Assembly: GCA_963281255.1 (NCBI GenBank)
Contig: OY725490.1
Coordinates: forward strand, 806,001-870,000
DNA length: 64,000 nt
DNA from: Aphrocallistes beatrix
Lineage: Eukaryota > Porifera > Hexactinellida > Sceptrulophora > Aphrocallistidae
Direction of reading: 5' to 3'
Part shown: piece after piece, positions 52,184 through 63,582 of the stretch
Layout: each line of letters begins with the position of its first letter
Numbering within the stretch: the first letter of the stretch is position 1
The notes under the pieces: generated by a model
Database searches by the model: none
The model's input: the letters and a program-made list of their open reading frames with translations, nothing else
Told to the model about the DNA's origin: nothing
Translations under genes and position numbers: made by a program

Positions 52184-53244
52184 GTACTGTCACTGGAAAA
52201 ATGGTCCGCGAAAATTTTGGTCCGGGGGACCACTTTTTTCAGGGAAAATTGGTCCGGGGGGACCATTTTTTTCAGGGAATTTTGGTCCGGAGGACCAATT
52301 TTCCATAAGGAATTTTGGTCCGCCATAACCAATATTTCAATGAAAAATGCATCACCATTTGGAAAGGATGTCAAGCCCCAGTGGCGCTGCGGTAGCTGTT
52401 ATTAGGTCTAGTTATTATAGTTGGAATAGATAGGCACTCAATAGGAAGAGAGTTCAGATTTTAGAGAGCAGAAGAAATAAAATACACTTCTTAGATTTGA
52501 GATTAGCTAAATATGTATCAGGGTTTCCGTGGGAATTAAATTTCAATTCACATTCACATAAAATTCCTGTGGGAATCCCCATAGGAATCCTATGGGGATC
52601 CCCACCAGGGGAAAAATGACTCCCATTCCCACAGCAACCCTGGTCTATTGGGACATGTCCAGTATTTTAGTTAAAGCCGGAGATATCCTGCAGCTGTCCC
52701 GTCCTGTCCCGGATATTAGTAACAACCATTGTTTAAGTGTTGGTATGACTAGAATGAGTTACTTCTTAGTATCATACTGTGATATAACAAATCCATAACA
52801 ATACAGTATTAGTATGCAATTGGGATAAGTATATTCAGGAATCTTGAACGCCTGAGTATTGTCCATCTAATGTATTGAATACTAAATATGAATTGTCAGT
52901 CCGGGGTTAAACAACTTCGACAATTGAAAAGTATAAAAATCGAGGATGTCAAATGATTGATAGAATCTAATTTTCCATGAAAGAATTAGTCTCCCAGACA
53001 ATTTTTCCTGAAAGAAATGGTCCCCGGACCAATATTCCCTGAAAAAAATGGTCCCCCCGGACCAATATTTCCTGAAAAAAATGGTCCCCCGACCAATATT
53101 TCCTGAAAAAAATGGTCCCCCGGACCAATATTCCCTGAAAAAAATGGTCCCCCCGGACCAAAATTCCATGGAAAATTGGTCCATAGTAGGACCAAATTTC
53201 CATGAAAAAATTGGTCCCCCGGACCAAAATTTTCGTGACAGTAC
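52184..53244. mobile_element. TIR element with GGTCCCCCGGACC palindrome arrays
   Basis: Ends GTACTGTCAC and GTGACAGTAC. Each end carries tandem units of about 34 bp built on AATGGTCCCCCGGACCAATA and the partner 'tttttcagggaa': four on the left, seven on the right in opposite orientation. The interior is non-coding and holds a hAT-like MITE at 52519-52642 (CAGGGTTTCCGTGGGAAT ends). The many short frames here are repeat translations. Confidence 0.7.
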
Positions 53245-53387
53245 AAAACCACTGTCCGACGAAAAGTTAATTTAAAAATTTTTCAAAAAATTTTGAAAAA
53301 AAGTTTTAAATAATTGAGTCAGTCCTACTTACTTAAATTCCATAATACTAGACAAATCACCTTTCCAATAATTCATAAGAGAAAAGG

Positions 53388-53613
53388 CTCAGTCATCACT
53401 CTGTTATGACGTCATCATTACTCATCAAAATTTTAAAAATTGATAAATTTTGGTATTTTTCGTGCGATATCGATTATAATACTATGACAGGCGTATTTAA
53501 AGATGTTATCTCCCATAAAATTCATCAATGGTGACTACAGGTGCCCGAAGGGCGCGTCAGGCTGACACAAAGTGTCCGCCAGCCGCGCAGCGCAAGCAAG
53601 CGAAGCGCGCTTG
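53388..53613 (+). mobile_element. Helitron-like element, family A copy 2 (5' truncated)
   Basis: Shares 'gacgtcatcattactcatca' and 'gatgttatctccca' with 31667-32188 and ends in the hairpin terminus GCAAGCGAAGCGCGCTTG|T. Confidence 0.6.
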
Positions 53614-55076
53614 TATTATAGAAAGTTCTAATTTAAAGGGAATTTAATGCCATACATGCCAACTGTTCCGTTTTCGCAGATATCCTGCTTTTTTCACTCT
53701 TCTGTTGAGTTATTTTCGCGAGTGTCTCGATTTTACATGAAATTGGTTCATAATGTCCTACTTTTTGAATCCTGTATAATACCTTCCCATCCGTTCTTTA
53801 GAGAGTATCTCTACCTTTCCATGCTTGAATACAGCCACATGACATTGTATAGCGCCCAAATCTATACCTAGAGCTGCCACATATGTGAGATTACTGGCAT
53901 ACTTAATTTTCGGGACGGGACGGGATCCCGTCCCGGAAATTAGATATCATAGCCCCTCCCGTTCCCGAGATTAGGCATCTTGACTCGTCCCATCCCGGAA
54001 ATTAGGTGCCTAGATTTTCCGGACGGTCCAGTTCCGGAAATTAGACATGTCCAGATTACTCAATTGAGTGATCGAAGAGTTTTATAGAATCTGCTTACAT
54101 AACTAAAGTAAATATTCTGCACAAATCTAGTGCATATTTAGTTAAATTCTCAACATATTAAACACCTTTGATCTAAAATTCTAAATGAAAGTTTAAGCTA
54201 ATAATGAGATCTGATTGATGAGTAAAATTTAGGTTCCAATACACTACAATACCGATTTAACGAATTGTTTGGGGCGAAAAGTGTTCGTTAAATCGGTTGT
54301 TCGTTAAATCGATTATTTTATTACTTATTTAAATCTGGAAGTATTTTATCAATTATGGGTGGGTTTAATTTTCGTTGAATGAATCGATATATATCGATTC
54401 AACGAAAATTAAATATCGATTTAACGAACACAGAATATCGAGTTAAATCGATATTTCAAAACCAAAAGTTAGGGGGGGTCTAGAAAAAACTTGATCGTTG
54501 AGACCTCATAGTGTTGGAAGTAGGCTTGTAAGAGGAGTGCACACTATAGAGTGGGAAAAGAGAGAGTGCTAGCATCAAAAATTATTACGAAGAGGTGAAA
54601 TGCCAGGAGAAAATTAAATAACTCATAAAAACATCGATAAATAGAAGTACATTGATGACAGATTGGAGAAGTTTGAAGAACCACTAGTACTTGTAAATAC
54701 CCCATAGTACCAGTGTCGCCACTGCACTGGCGGTTATTTTATTAAAATAAATTTGTTTCTTTGTCCCTTTAGAAAAACAAGTCTTCTTATCAGTTAGCAT
54801 TTATCTATACTATGTAACATACAAACGACTTTTACTTGTATTATCAACATGCGGTCTTCATGCACTGACGTAGCGTGGCAAACGGATACTTTGCGTTTGT
54901 AGCATAAAAGCAGCGTTTTATTAATACAATTAGTTCTATACCAAATATTAGAGACTAGAATAGGGAATTCTTTAGGTATCAACAACATTAATATAGAATA
55001 CAATAGAGAAATGGAGAACTGTTGAACAGTTATTTCTAGGAGTGATAGAAAAAAGAGAATTTTGAGCAAGGCAAAA
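53614..55076. repeat. Mixed repeat fragments
   Basis: 53645-53800 is one arm of the 1809-2646 foldback family. 53890-54055 is a CCGTCCCGGAAATTAGG element. 54240-54470 is a cluster of inverted TTCGTTAAATCG units. 54513-54630 matches 45838-45960. No gene is supported; a transmembrane exon for the 55-63 kb receptor was sought here and not found. Confidence 0.55.
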
Positions 55077-55442
55077 CAGAGTTGCACGCGGGCTGTAACC
55101 GCGGCCCGCAATTTTAAGTAACCCGGCCCGCGGCCCGCAAGAAGCCCGCATAAATATTCTTGGCCCACTTTGTAAGTTATTAACTATAGAGAGACACTTA
55201 GGGAATCCTTTTATGGGAGTGAGTTTCTGCAAACACAAATAAGTGGAAACTGACAAAGTTCCATTTACTTAAGTATTCCTTAATTGGTATCTCGTGGCAG
55301 TTAAAAACATCGTCTCGGTTGTCATCGCGGGGAGTCCTACCAAGATTTCCACCCGCAGAGCCCACAAACTATTATATTCGGCCCGCACTGCCCGCGGGTA
55401 GCCTGCGGGCCTGCGGGCCGAGCCGGCCCGCGTGCAACTCTG
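55077..55442. mobile_element. hAT-like element, short sister of 36632
   Basis: Ends CAGAGTTGCACGCGGGC and GCCCGCGTGCAACTCTG; contains only scraps of the transposase region ('ggtatctcgtggcagttaaa'). Confidence 0.7.
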
Positions 55443-55479
55443 ATGCAACATCATCTTGATCATGATGAAACACATCTAC

Positions 55480-55764
55480 CTGGTGTTAGAAGACTGGGAA
55501 CATGGACTGAAGAAGAAGTGCCAATGCAGTTGCTAGCAGCTACTGAGTAGTTGTACTCAGAGGAAGGGTGCAGCGTAGAGACGTGGAGATAGTAGCCAAG
55601 AGGTGTCCTAGCAATCTCAGATCCATTCAGATAGACCACGTGCTCCACTCCAGATGAAGTTGACTGCCGATTGGGTAGTGTCCAGCTGACATTCACTGAG
55701 GCAGAACAAGTGGACTGATCGAACGAGAGAGAGTGAGATACAGATATGGGAGCAGACGGGAATT
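55480..55764 (-). CDS. FN3 exon of the second receptor (type 2)
   Basis: Phase 1/1, acceptor TCTAG, donor GTAGAT. Reads VNVSWTLPNRQSTSSGVEHV, HVSTLHPSSEYNYS and ASNCIGTSSSVHV. It is the most downstream FN3 exon of this gene that I can identify. Confidence 0.8.
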
Positions 55765-55897
55765 CTAGAGTATTTGAATGGGTTTGAATAGTTGTAGCTC
55801 TGAAATACTAAATTTATGCATCGTGTAATATCACATATGTAGTTAATGACAAGATAAACAACAAAGCGCAAGCAAGCGAAGCGTGTTTGATAAACAA

Positions 55898-56522
55898 CAA
55901 ACACGCTTCGCTTGCTTGCGCTGCGCGGCTTGCGGACACTGCATGTCCGCAGAGTCGGCCTGCGGGCGCCAGGAGTTACTCAATCTAACATATTTGGGAT
56001 TGTGGGTTTGAATTTTTTTCCTTTATATAAATATTGTAAACAAAAGTCAACGAATAATTTCTCATATGGATCCGAAAATATAATATTCGAAATCTACAGC
56101 ACTTAAAACCCCATGTCAACCGTTGGAAGCTAGTCTCTAGCCCAATTTTGTAATTTGTCAAATGGTGCGAAAATATGTATATAAAGGTGTGAAAATATGC
56201 ACATAATCTTTTTTATTGGATATACACTATAATAAATTTAAGATATCAAACAAAAGTTGTTGCTTTGAAGTATTAGTATCGTACAATGGTTTCTATTGTA
56301 ATAGTGTAGTCATTTATTTTGTATAGAAAATGTGTGAAAAATTGTTTTTCATTTTTTTTGCAGAGGTGCGAATATTTCGCTTAGATCTTAGGACTTAATC
56401 GTAATCATATTATTTGACACCTACATATCAATTTTCACATCTCTATGACTTCGCAATTTTTCAATCAATTCGGACAAACACATACACACACACAGAAAAT
56501 CCTAGCATTTAAATATGTAAGA
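55898..56522 (-). mobile_element. Helitron-like element, copy B5
   Basis: Both ends are present: A|TCTTACATATTTAAATGCTAGG on the minus strand and the GC-rich hairpin terminus at 55898. It has only one 125-bp internal repeat. Just outside its 3' end (55864-55889) lies a second, inverted copy of the last 25 bp. Confidence 0.6.
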
Positions 56523-56540
56523 TTTAACTCTTGTAGTTAC

Positions 56541-56831
56541 CTGGAGTTAGGAGATTCACTGCAAACACTTGATAGTTTGTTCCAATACAGTTCTCAGCTG
56601 CTACTGAGTAGTTGTACTCAGTGCTTGCAGTCAATGTAGAGACGTGAAGAGTGTAGTCATGTATTGTTCTAGCAATCTCAGATCCATCCAGATATACCAC
56701 GTACTCCACTCCAGATGAAGCCGACTGCTGATTGGGTAGTGTCCAGCTGACATTCACTGATGCAGAACAAGTGGACCGATTGAATGAAATGATGGAATGT
56801 GTTGGTGGAGATGATAGAGGCAATCGTAAGA
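56541..56831 (-). CDS. FN3 exon of the second receptor (type 1/2 chimera)
   Basis: 291 nt. Starts like type 1 (LSSPPTHSIISFNRSTC), its middle is type 2 (TLPNQQSASSGVEYVVYL) and it ends as type 1 (HVSTLTASTEYNYS, AENCIGTNYQVFA). The donor GTAACT lies only 19 bp from the adjacent Helitron-like element. Confidence 0.8.
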
Positions 56832-56884
56832 CTAAAGAATACATTTGAAGATCTGTCTATAAACATATATAAATCCATATATAT

Positions 56885-57377
56885 ATATATATATAACGAA
56901 TTGATTGAAGAAACTGCCAGGTCGATTTTTGGCATGTGTGAGTCTTTTGGCTATGGCTCCAGGAAATTCTAAGCTCAGAGCAAAATGTTGACACATCATG
57001 GAATTATGACATCATTGTCACATTTTTAAAAGTGAAGCAAAACAGTTATTCGAGCATAACTCAGCCATTATAGGAGATAGAAGGCTGAAATTTTAATAGA
57101 ATATGTATACTAATATATCTCACATATGATGCAACTGTCATTAAAAAATTATGACTCATCACCTTGTTATGACGTCATAATTAAGCATCAAAAATTTTTA
57201 AAATTGATAATTTTGATGATTTTTCGTGCGATATCGATTATAACAGTAGGGCAGACGTAATTAGAGATGATATCTCCCATATGATTGATCAATGGTGACC
57301 ACAGCCGCCCGTAGGGCGCCTCCGGCGGACACAAAGTGTCTGCCAGCCGCGCAGCGCAAGCAAGCGAAGCGCACTTG
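56885..57377 (+). mobile_element. Helitron-like element, family A copy 3
   Basis: (AT)n then AACGAATTGATTGAAGAAAC, body as in 31667-32188 ('ggagatagaaggctgaaat'), ending GCAAGCGAAGCGCACTTG|T. Confidence 0.6.
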
Positions 57378-57904
57378 TAACTGTTAAGTTATAAAGATTC
57401 AGCATACGCTAGTAAGTACAAACAATTTGATTTTGCTCCAAAGGCATGTAGGGTTTCAGTTGGGGGGGCTCCCCCATATTTGGGGGGACCCCCATTTCTA
57501 TCAAATTTTGGATCCCATTTTGGGGGGGCCCCTTCAAATTGGGGGGTACCCCCCCAATTTTGATTATTGTTATCCTTGATTTGGGGGGGCTCCCCCAAAT
57601 TTGGGGGGCACTCCCCAATTATTTCTATTTTAGCAGTCTATGTGGGGGGCCCCCTCCAAAATTGGGGGAGACCCCCAAATTAACATTTAGATTTCTGTCT
57701 AGGAGGACACCCCCAAATTTGAGGGGTCCCCCCGATTTTAACATTAGTCATATTTTAATTTGAGGGGGGTCCCCCCATTTAAAATTTTATGAAAAGTATT
57801 ACCCATTTGTTTCTACTACTACGTACTACTAATGTTTTGGCAATTAATGTTTACTAGTATTTAATGTTGATATAACCTGACAATTTATAATTGAATTGTA
57901 TTTC

Positions 57905-58180
57905 AGAGCCGTAAGAGCTGTTCGACCGAGGTCAGCCCATAGGAAACCGCCCCTGCTCTCCTCGTCCGCTGCGAATAGTTTTAGACGATTTAGGTCACTA
58001 TTCTGAAAAGTGCAATGCCTGACGGCTTCTACGTCATGACTGGTCCGGTCCCGACCTGTTGTAGAAAGGGGCGGCCAGTTATGGCATCCACAATTGCTCC
58101 CCTCGTACTAGTTAAGGCGTGACAGGTCGATTCAAAGGTGGCGTTATAACGAGAAACATTGAGAATACCAAAATACTGAG
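57905..58180. other. GC-rich non-coding island inside the TIR element
   Basis: About 275 bp, markedly GC-rich against an AT-rich background, with no open frame. It includes 'gttcgaccgaggtcagccca' and 'ctggtccggtcccgacctg'. I could not match it to rRNA, tRNA or snRNA from memory. It may be a captured host segment or a SINE core. Confidence 0.5.
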
Positions 58181-58389
58181 ATTGTGCACTTTTTAATTTG
58201 GGTTTTATACTCTAATCGACTCATATGAAAACTTGAAAAGTAGTTAATCTTGCTGTGCTTTCAAGGGATTGTTATCACACAGCTACAATTTGATGTCATT
58301 ACGAGCTACGCACTTAGTATCCATGACCTAACATCTGGATACCAGTAAGTACTGTACTTGTACATACTTCTATACTGCATGCTATGTAT

Positions 58390-59833
58390 CAAGGATGCTC
58401 AAACGGTGTCCCGCGAGACCATTCGCTGTGGCCCGCGGATAATTCGCTGGTTTTCATTATTCATATATACAGGGTGACCCATAAGTTCTGTTACAAGCTT
58501 CATTAGGTATAAAATTTCTTGTACTCAAACGATCTTAGTTATTATGGTCCTTAGAGATTGTAATTCGAATATCCTCAATGATTTTAAAAGATTTTTCGAT
58601 TCTATGACTTAGAAATGTGTTTTGTATGGTGAGTTTTGAGAGAAAAAAAATGTGTCCTGGACCGCAGCGAAAATCGTGAATCAGGCCCCACTGCTTCTGT
58701 AAAAAATGTCTTCATAATCGATGTCCCATGACGATTTAGCACCAGGTACCTTTCTTCGCCATAAAAAGATTTCATAAATCCACTGAATTCGTTATCAGAA
58801 ACGAGAAAAAGTTATTCAGTCGCAGTTCAAATTAGGTACATTTTGCAAAATTCCCCAAAATGGCACTTTTTTTCACATCACAGAAAAATATGATCCAAAT
58901 GGTCTTCAAAATGCACTGATCTGAACATCTTATATCTCTACAAATTTAGAGTTCGCGAGGGAAATGTGTGAGCTAATTTTTCCTAGAATTTGAAGACTCT
59001 GGAAAGATAACTTGAAAAGCAGTGGGGCCTGATTCACGATTTTCGCTGCGGTCCAGGACACATTTTTTTTTCTCAAAACTCACCATACAAAACACATTTC
59101 TAAGTCATAGAATCGAAAAATCTTTTAAAATCATTAAGGATATTCGAATTACAATCTCTAAGGACCATAATAACTAAGATCGTTTGAGTATAAGAGATTT
59201 TATACCTAATGAAGCTTGTAACAGAACTTATGGGTCACCCTGTATACAGTAGATTGACGTGCTTCAATCGTCAGATAATAATTGTTCTTTCTAAACACCA
59301 TATGGAAATAATTGTAGATACTCTACAAATACATCAATGTTCCTAGTATGAATACAGTATTTGCTAACTATAGTTTGCATTTACGAATTCTATCAATTAT
59401 TAGAGCTTCACAAGTATAACGTAGGAGGCAGAACCTAAATTGAAATGGCGAGTTCTAGCTTAGTTAAATCCAAGCAACATTATCACTCTCATTAGCTAAA
59501 TTTCGTAGTTGAGGTATATTTTTCTGCAATGTTATTCTACTATGAACAGTACATAGTATACCTCAAATCTAAGTTTAGTACTATTGTCCACTTGCTAGAA
59601 AATAAGCTGAGTTCAAAAGAGACATCAAATGATTCGAATCCATTCAAAAGATTATAATTTAAGTCAATAACCTGAATTTACAAGTAGAATCCATTGTTAA
59701 TGCAATATGAGGTCAAATATTATAGCTTAAAAATTGATTAAACTAAAGCCACAGGCGATCTATGATTTGTGGCCCGTAAGGCGGAGCCTAATTTTTAAAG
59801 TGGCCCGTAGATTTGAAAGTTTGAGCACCCCTG
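58390..59833. mobile_element. hAT-like element, copy 2, exact 8-bp duplication
   Basis: Ends CAAGGATGCTCAAACGGTG and AAGTTTGAGCACCCCTG, flanked by CTATGTAT at 58382-58389 and 59834-59841. Homologous to 46031-46931. Ends of the type CAGGGGTGCTCAAA and 8-bp duplications are typical of hAT. Non-coding. Confidence 0.9.
58470..59242. mobile_element. TA-targeting element with about 230-bp inverted repeats
   Basis: Starts CAGGGTGACCCATAAGTTCT and ends with the inverted copy. The arms of about 230 bp are nearly identical (both contain 'tgtcctggaccgcagcgaaa' in inverse orientation). TA lies on both sides, and the sister hAT copy has the uninterrupted site (ttcatatatatacag) at about 46080. This fits Tc1/mariner-type insertion; non-coding middle. 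Confidence 0.9.
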
Positions 59834-60762
59834 CTATGTATCATCTGTAGCACTCGTAGCAGTGTGTGTTAGTATTTTATTAGTTAACAAAAGCACACTA
59901 ATTGTTGTAACTTGTAAGTAATCCAAAGGGATTATTTTATTAAATATGATTTTTGAGCGTACTCGATTACCCTAACTTGCCGTTGAGAGCAAGCCTCTTC
60001 GATTATTTTGGTATTACACAACACTTTGTCTAAACAATAAATATCGGCCTAGTAAAAACAACCTAGGATGCAATCTAAACTGCGGAATTCGAATTCAGAA
60101 TATTTAAATATTGATCAAAGTTGAATCACATTGCTTACATTCTTGAAAAATAACACGTAATCAATAGGTTTTCAGTGCTCTATTATTATAATAGAAGACA
60201 CAGACACGCCCAGACACACTCAAAGATACATAAAAAAAACAACGAAATAATACAGAATCTTAAAGATTAACGATGTATTAATTAATGCTTGTTTCCGGAA
60301 ATAATTATAGCTTGAAATCGCAACATTAATACAAATGGGGGGACCCCCCCAACTGAAACCCTACAAGGCATACAATAGAACTTCGATTATCTGAATGAGC
60401 ATAACCCCGATATAGCATAAGTACCAGCTGTCACGTTTTTAGCAGGATTACTGCTAATTCAAGTTAATTTCCATCTGACATTTATGAGACTAATAACTTT
60501 CTATTCAATGTTCCTCTCAATTTACCAGAGGTCCATGCTGACAATTTACAATATCATACTGGAAAAGCCAACACAATATTTTGCAAGCAGGAATTTGTCA
60601 CAAACCACAAATTCGGTGTGACTAGACGACTCTTTAATGATTAATTACTTTGAACATAGTAGATGGAAAATCCAACAAATTCACAGCTTGATAGGATATA
60701 GTTAGGTATAGTCAACTCATACAGTCTCTTTATACAAGCTAGATACAAAACCATCTATTCAC

Positions 60763-61050
60763 CTGGTGTTAGAAGACTGGGAGCATAAACTGGAGAAGAA
60801 GTGCCAATGCAGTTGCTAGCAGCTACTGAGTAGTTGTACTCAGAGGTGGGGAGTAGCGTAGAGACGTGGAGATAGTATCCAAGAAGTGTCCTAGCAATCT
60901 CAGATCCATTCAGATAGACCACGTACTCCACTACAGATGAAGCTGACTGCTGATTGGGTAGTGTCCAGCTGACATTCACTGATGCAGAACAAGTGGACTG
61001 ATTGAACGAGAGAAGGGAGTGAGATACAGATATGGGAGTAGACGGAAATT
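60763..61050 (-). CDS. FN3 exon of the second receptor (type 2)
   Basis: 288 nt, acceptor CTTTAG, donor GTGAAT. Reads VNVSWTLPNQQSASSVVEYV and ASNCIGTSSPVYA. Almost identical to the exon at 62995, its tandem duplicate. Confidence 0.85.
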
Positions 61051-61345
61051 CTAAAGTATTGGAGTGATTTAGAATGTCACATAGATAAGTATTGCGAACT
61101 CTAACTAGTAGCTGTAGAATAAATAGATTAAAATTCAGTCATTAGGAACTCTTGTTTTGCTCATAACAAGGTTGATAAATCGTTGAAATGTATTATCAGC
61201 ATATATAAATATGGTGTCAAAATATCAGTGTCCGTTGTTGGAATTTTGATCAGTCATCATACGATTCCGCAATTGGTTATATTTGAGACCAATATAGTGA
61301 TTCTGAGAGCCGTTTTAAAGACACTACTAAGTATTTTTAATAGAA

Positions 61346-61845
61346 GTGCATGCATTTGTCAGAATTTTGAGGTGGCTATTTGTCAAGATTATCTTAGTTG
61401 TCACTTGTCAGAATGGTTTGGGACTGCTGTCATTTGTCAGAATGGTTTGGGACTGCTGTCATTTGTCAGAATGGTTTTTAAGGAATGGCGGATGTTTCGT
61501 CGCTGATATTTCTTTGAATTGAATTATTGAATCCCCACTTTCATTATCCCATTCATTCTACCAAATAATAAATGACAATCACCCACCCCTCTCGAAATAA
61601 AAATACTCTCGCGTGGAATTTTATATTATTTCAAACTTACAAGTAAAATGCCCACAACCTCTCACTCTCCTATCGATTCTATCCAGCTTTATACCAAATT
61701 CATGTTTCACAACAGTTTGTGATTCGATTCTAAAGTATCAGCGCCGAAACATCCACCATCCCAAGAAAACCACTCTGACAAGTAACAGCTAGGATAATTC
61801 AGACAAATGACAACCTTAAAATTCTGACAAAATGCAACTCTCCCC
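61346..61845. mobile_element. Palindrome-array element, copy 2
   Basis: Same family as 46271-46746: GTGCATGCATTTGTCAGAAT at the left, inverted TTCTGACAAAATGCAACTC at the right, with TTTGTCAGAATGG units. Copied along in the tandem duplication (next copy 63583-64000, cut by the window end). Confidence 0.7.
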
Positions 61846-62198
61846 AACTATCTTCTACTGTATCCCTAGTCCAAATTCCACAGGTTACTGTGAGGCCAGT
61901 AAGCTATGCCATAACTTATTTTGAATGCATTAGGAATTTGGAGATATCAAACGTATACCTCGAATGTGTTGACAAACATATTTGATTAGCCACAAAAATT
62001 ACAAATAATTTTAAACTGAGCACATTTTACCGCTGTACTAGGAATATTACCAAATTTCAAATTATCAAACATTTCTCCACCAGGTAAGAATTCTTAATTA
62101 GGTTGTGCTAAGAAATTACAATTAACATCATTTATCAAATATTGTACATATACTAACTCAGTTAATTACTACGAGACACCTACAAACTATCTATTTAC

Positions 62199-62489
62199 CT
62201 GGTGTTAGAAGACTGGAAGCATGAACTGGAGAAGAAGTGCCAATGCAGTTGCTAGCAGCTACTGAGTAGTTGTACTCAGAGGTGGGGAGTAGCGTAGAGA
62301 CGTGGAGATAGTAGCCAAGAAGTGTCCTAGCAATCTCAGATCCATTCAGATAGACCACGTACTCCACTCCAGATGAAGCTGACTGCTGATTGGGTGGTGT
62401 CCAGCTGACATTCACTGATGCAGAACAAGTGGACTGATTGAACGAAATGATGGAATGCATTGGTGGAGATGATAGAGCCAATGGTAATA
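62199..62489 (-). CDS. FN3 exon of the second receptor (type 1 head, type 2 body)
   Basis: 291 nt after TTCTTTAG. Starts as type 1 (LPLALSSPPMHSIISFNQ) but from the core Trp onward is type 2 (HVSTLLPTSEYNYS, ASNCIGTSSPVHA). This looks like an unequal exchange or conversion between neighbouring exons. Confidence 0.85.
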
Positions 62490-62994
62490 CTAAAGAATAC
62501 AGTTGAAGATCTGTCTATAAACATATTTAAGATAACTATTAAGTTATAAAAGTTCAGCACATACTATGTACGTACAAACAATATGAATTTGCTCCAAAGG
62601 CATACAATAGAAATTCGATTATCTGAATGAGCATAACCCCGATATAGCATAAGTACCAGCTGTCACGTTTTTAGCAGGATTACTGCTAATTCAAGTTAAT
62701 TTCCATCTGACATTTATGAGACTAATAACTTTCTATTCAATGTTCCTCTCAATTCACCAGAGGTCCATGCTGACAATTTACAATATCAGACTGGAAAAGC
62801 CAACACAATATTTTGCAAGCAGAAATTTATCACAAACCACAAATTCGATGTGACTAGACGACTCTTTAATGATTAATTACTTTGAACATAGTAGATGGAA
62901 AATCCAACAAATTCACAGCTTGATAGGATATAGTTAGGTATAGTCAACTCATACAGTCTCTTCATACAAGCTAGATACAAAACCATCTATTCAC

Positions 62995-63282
62995 CTGGTG
63001 TTAGAAGACTGGGAGCATAAACTGGAGAAGAAGTGCCAATGCAGTTGCTAGCAGCTACTGAGTAGTTGTACTCAGAGGTGGGGAGTAGCGCAGAGACGTG
63101 GAGATAGTAGCCAAGAAGTGTCCTAGCAATCTCAAATCCATTCAGATAGACCACGTACTCCACTCCAGATGAAGCTGACTGCTGATTGGGTAGTGTCCAG
63201 CTGACATTCACTGATGCAGAACAAGTGGACTGATTGAACGAGAGAAGAGAGTGAGATACAGAAGTGGGAGCAGAGGGAAATT
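62995..63282 (-). CDS. FN3 exon of the second receptor (type 2)
   Basis: 288 nt, phase 1/1. Reads VNVSWTLPNQQSASSGVEYV, YLNGFEIAR (Phe replaces the usual Ser) and ASNCIGTSSPVYA. Upstream exons lie beyond the right edge. Confidence 0.85.
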
Positions 63283-63582
63283 CTAAAGTATTGGAATGGT
63301 TTAAGACGTCACATAATATAGCTAAGTATTGCGAACTCAAATTGGTAGGTATACAAAAACTAGATTAACATTCAATCATTAGGAACTCTTGTTTTGCTCA
63401 TAAAAAGGTTGATAAATCATTGGAATGTATTATCAGCATATATAAATATGGTGTGAAAGTACCAGTGTCCGTTGTTGGAATTTTGATCAGTCATCATACG
63501 ATTCCGCAACTGGTTATATTTGAGACCAATATAGTGATTTTCTGAGCCGTTTTAAAGACACTACTAAGTATTTTTAATAGAA

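Larger units (their letters stand above)
57448..60364. mobile_element. Unassigned TIR element, 2917 bp, with two nested elements
   Basis: Ends GTAGGGTTTCAGTTGGGGGG and its inverted copy, flanked by AAGGCAT at 57441-57447 and 60365-60371. The empty site is at 62597-62603 in the paralogous intron. The left 340 bp repeats TGGGGGGACCCCCA-type palindromes between 'attt' spacers. The interior holds a GC-rich block (57905-58180) and a hAT-like element. About 1.47 kb is its own sequence. No transposase was recognised; a 7-bp duplication does not fit the common families seen here. Confidence 0.8.
60365..61860. repeat. Direct tandem duplication, copy 1 (period 2232 bp)
   Basis: Nearly identical to 62597-64000 and beyond; includes one FN3 exon and one palindrome-array element. 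It is the basis of recent FN3 exon amplification. Confidence 0.85.

Noticed and set aside
52146-53275. Overlapping Gly/Phe/Pro-rich frames on both strands
   Set aside because: Produced by the GGTCCCCCGGACC arrays; frames mirror each other and match no family.
57389-57763. Gly/Pro-rich frames
   Set aside because: Translations of TGGGGGGACCCCCA palindromes.
57905-58180. rRNA fragment
   Set aside because: No match to conserved 18S, 28S or 5S segments that I can recall on either strand.
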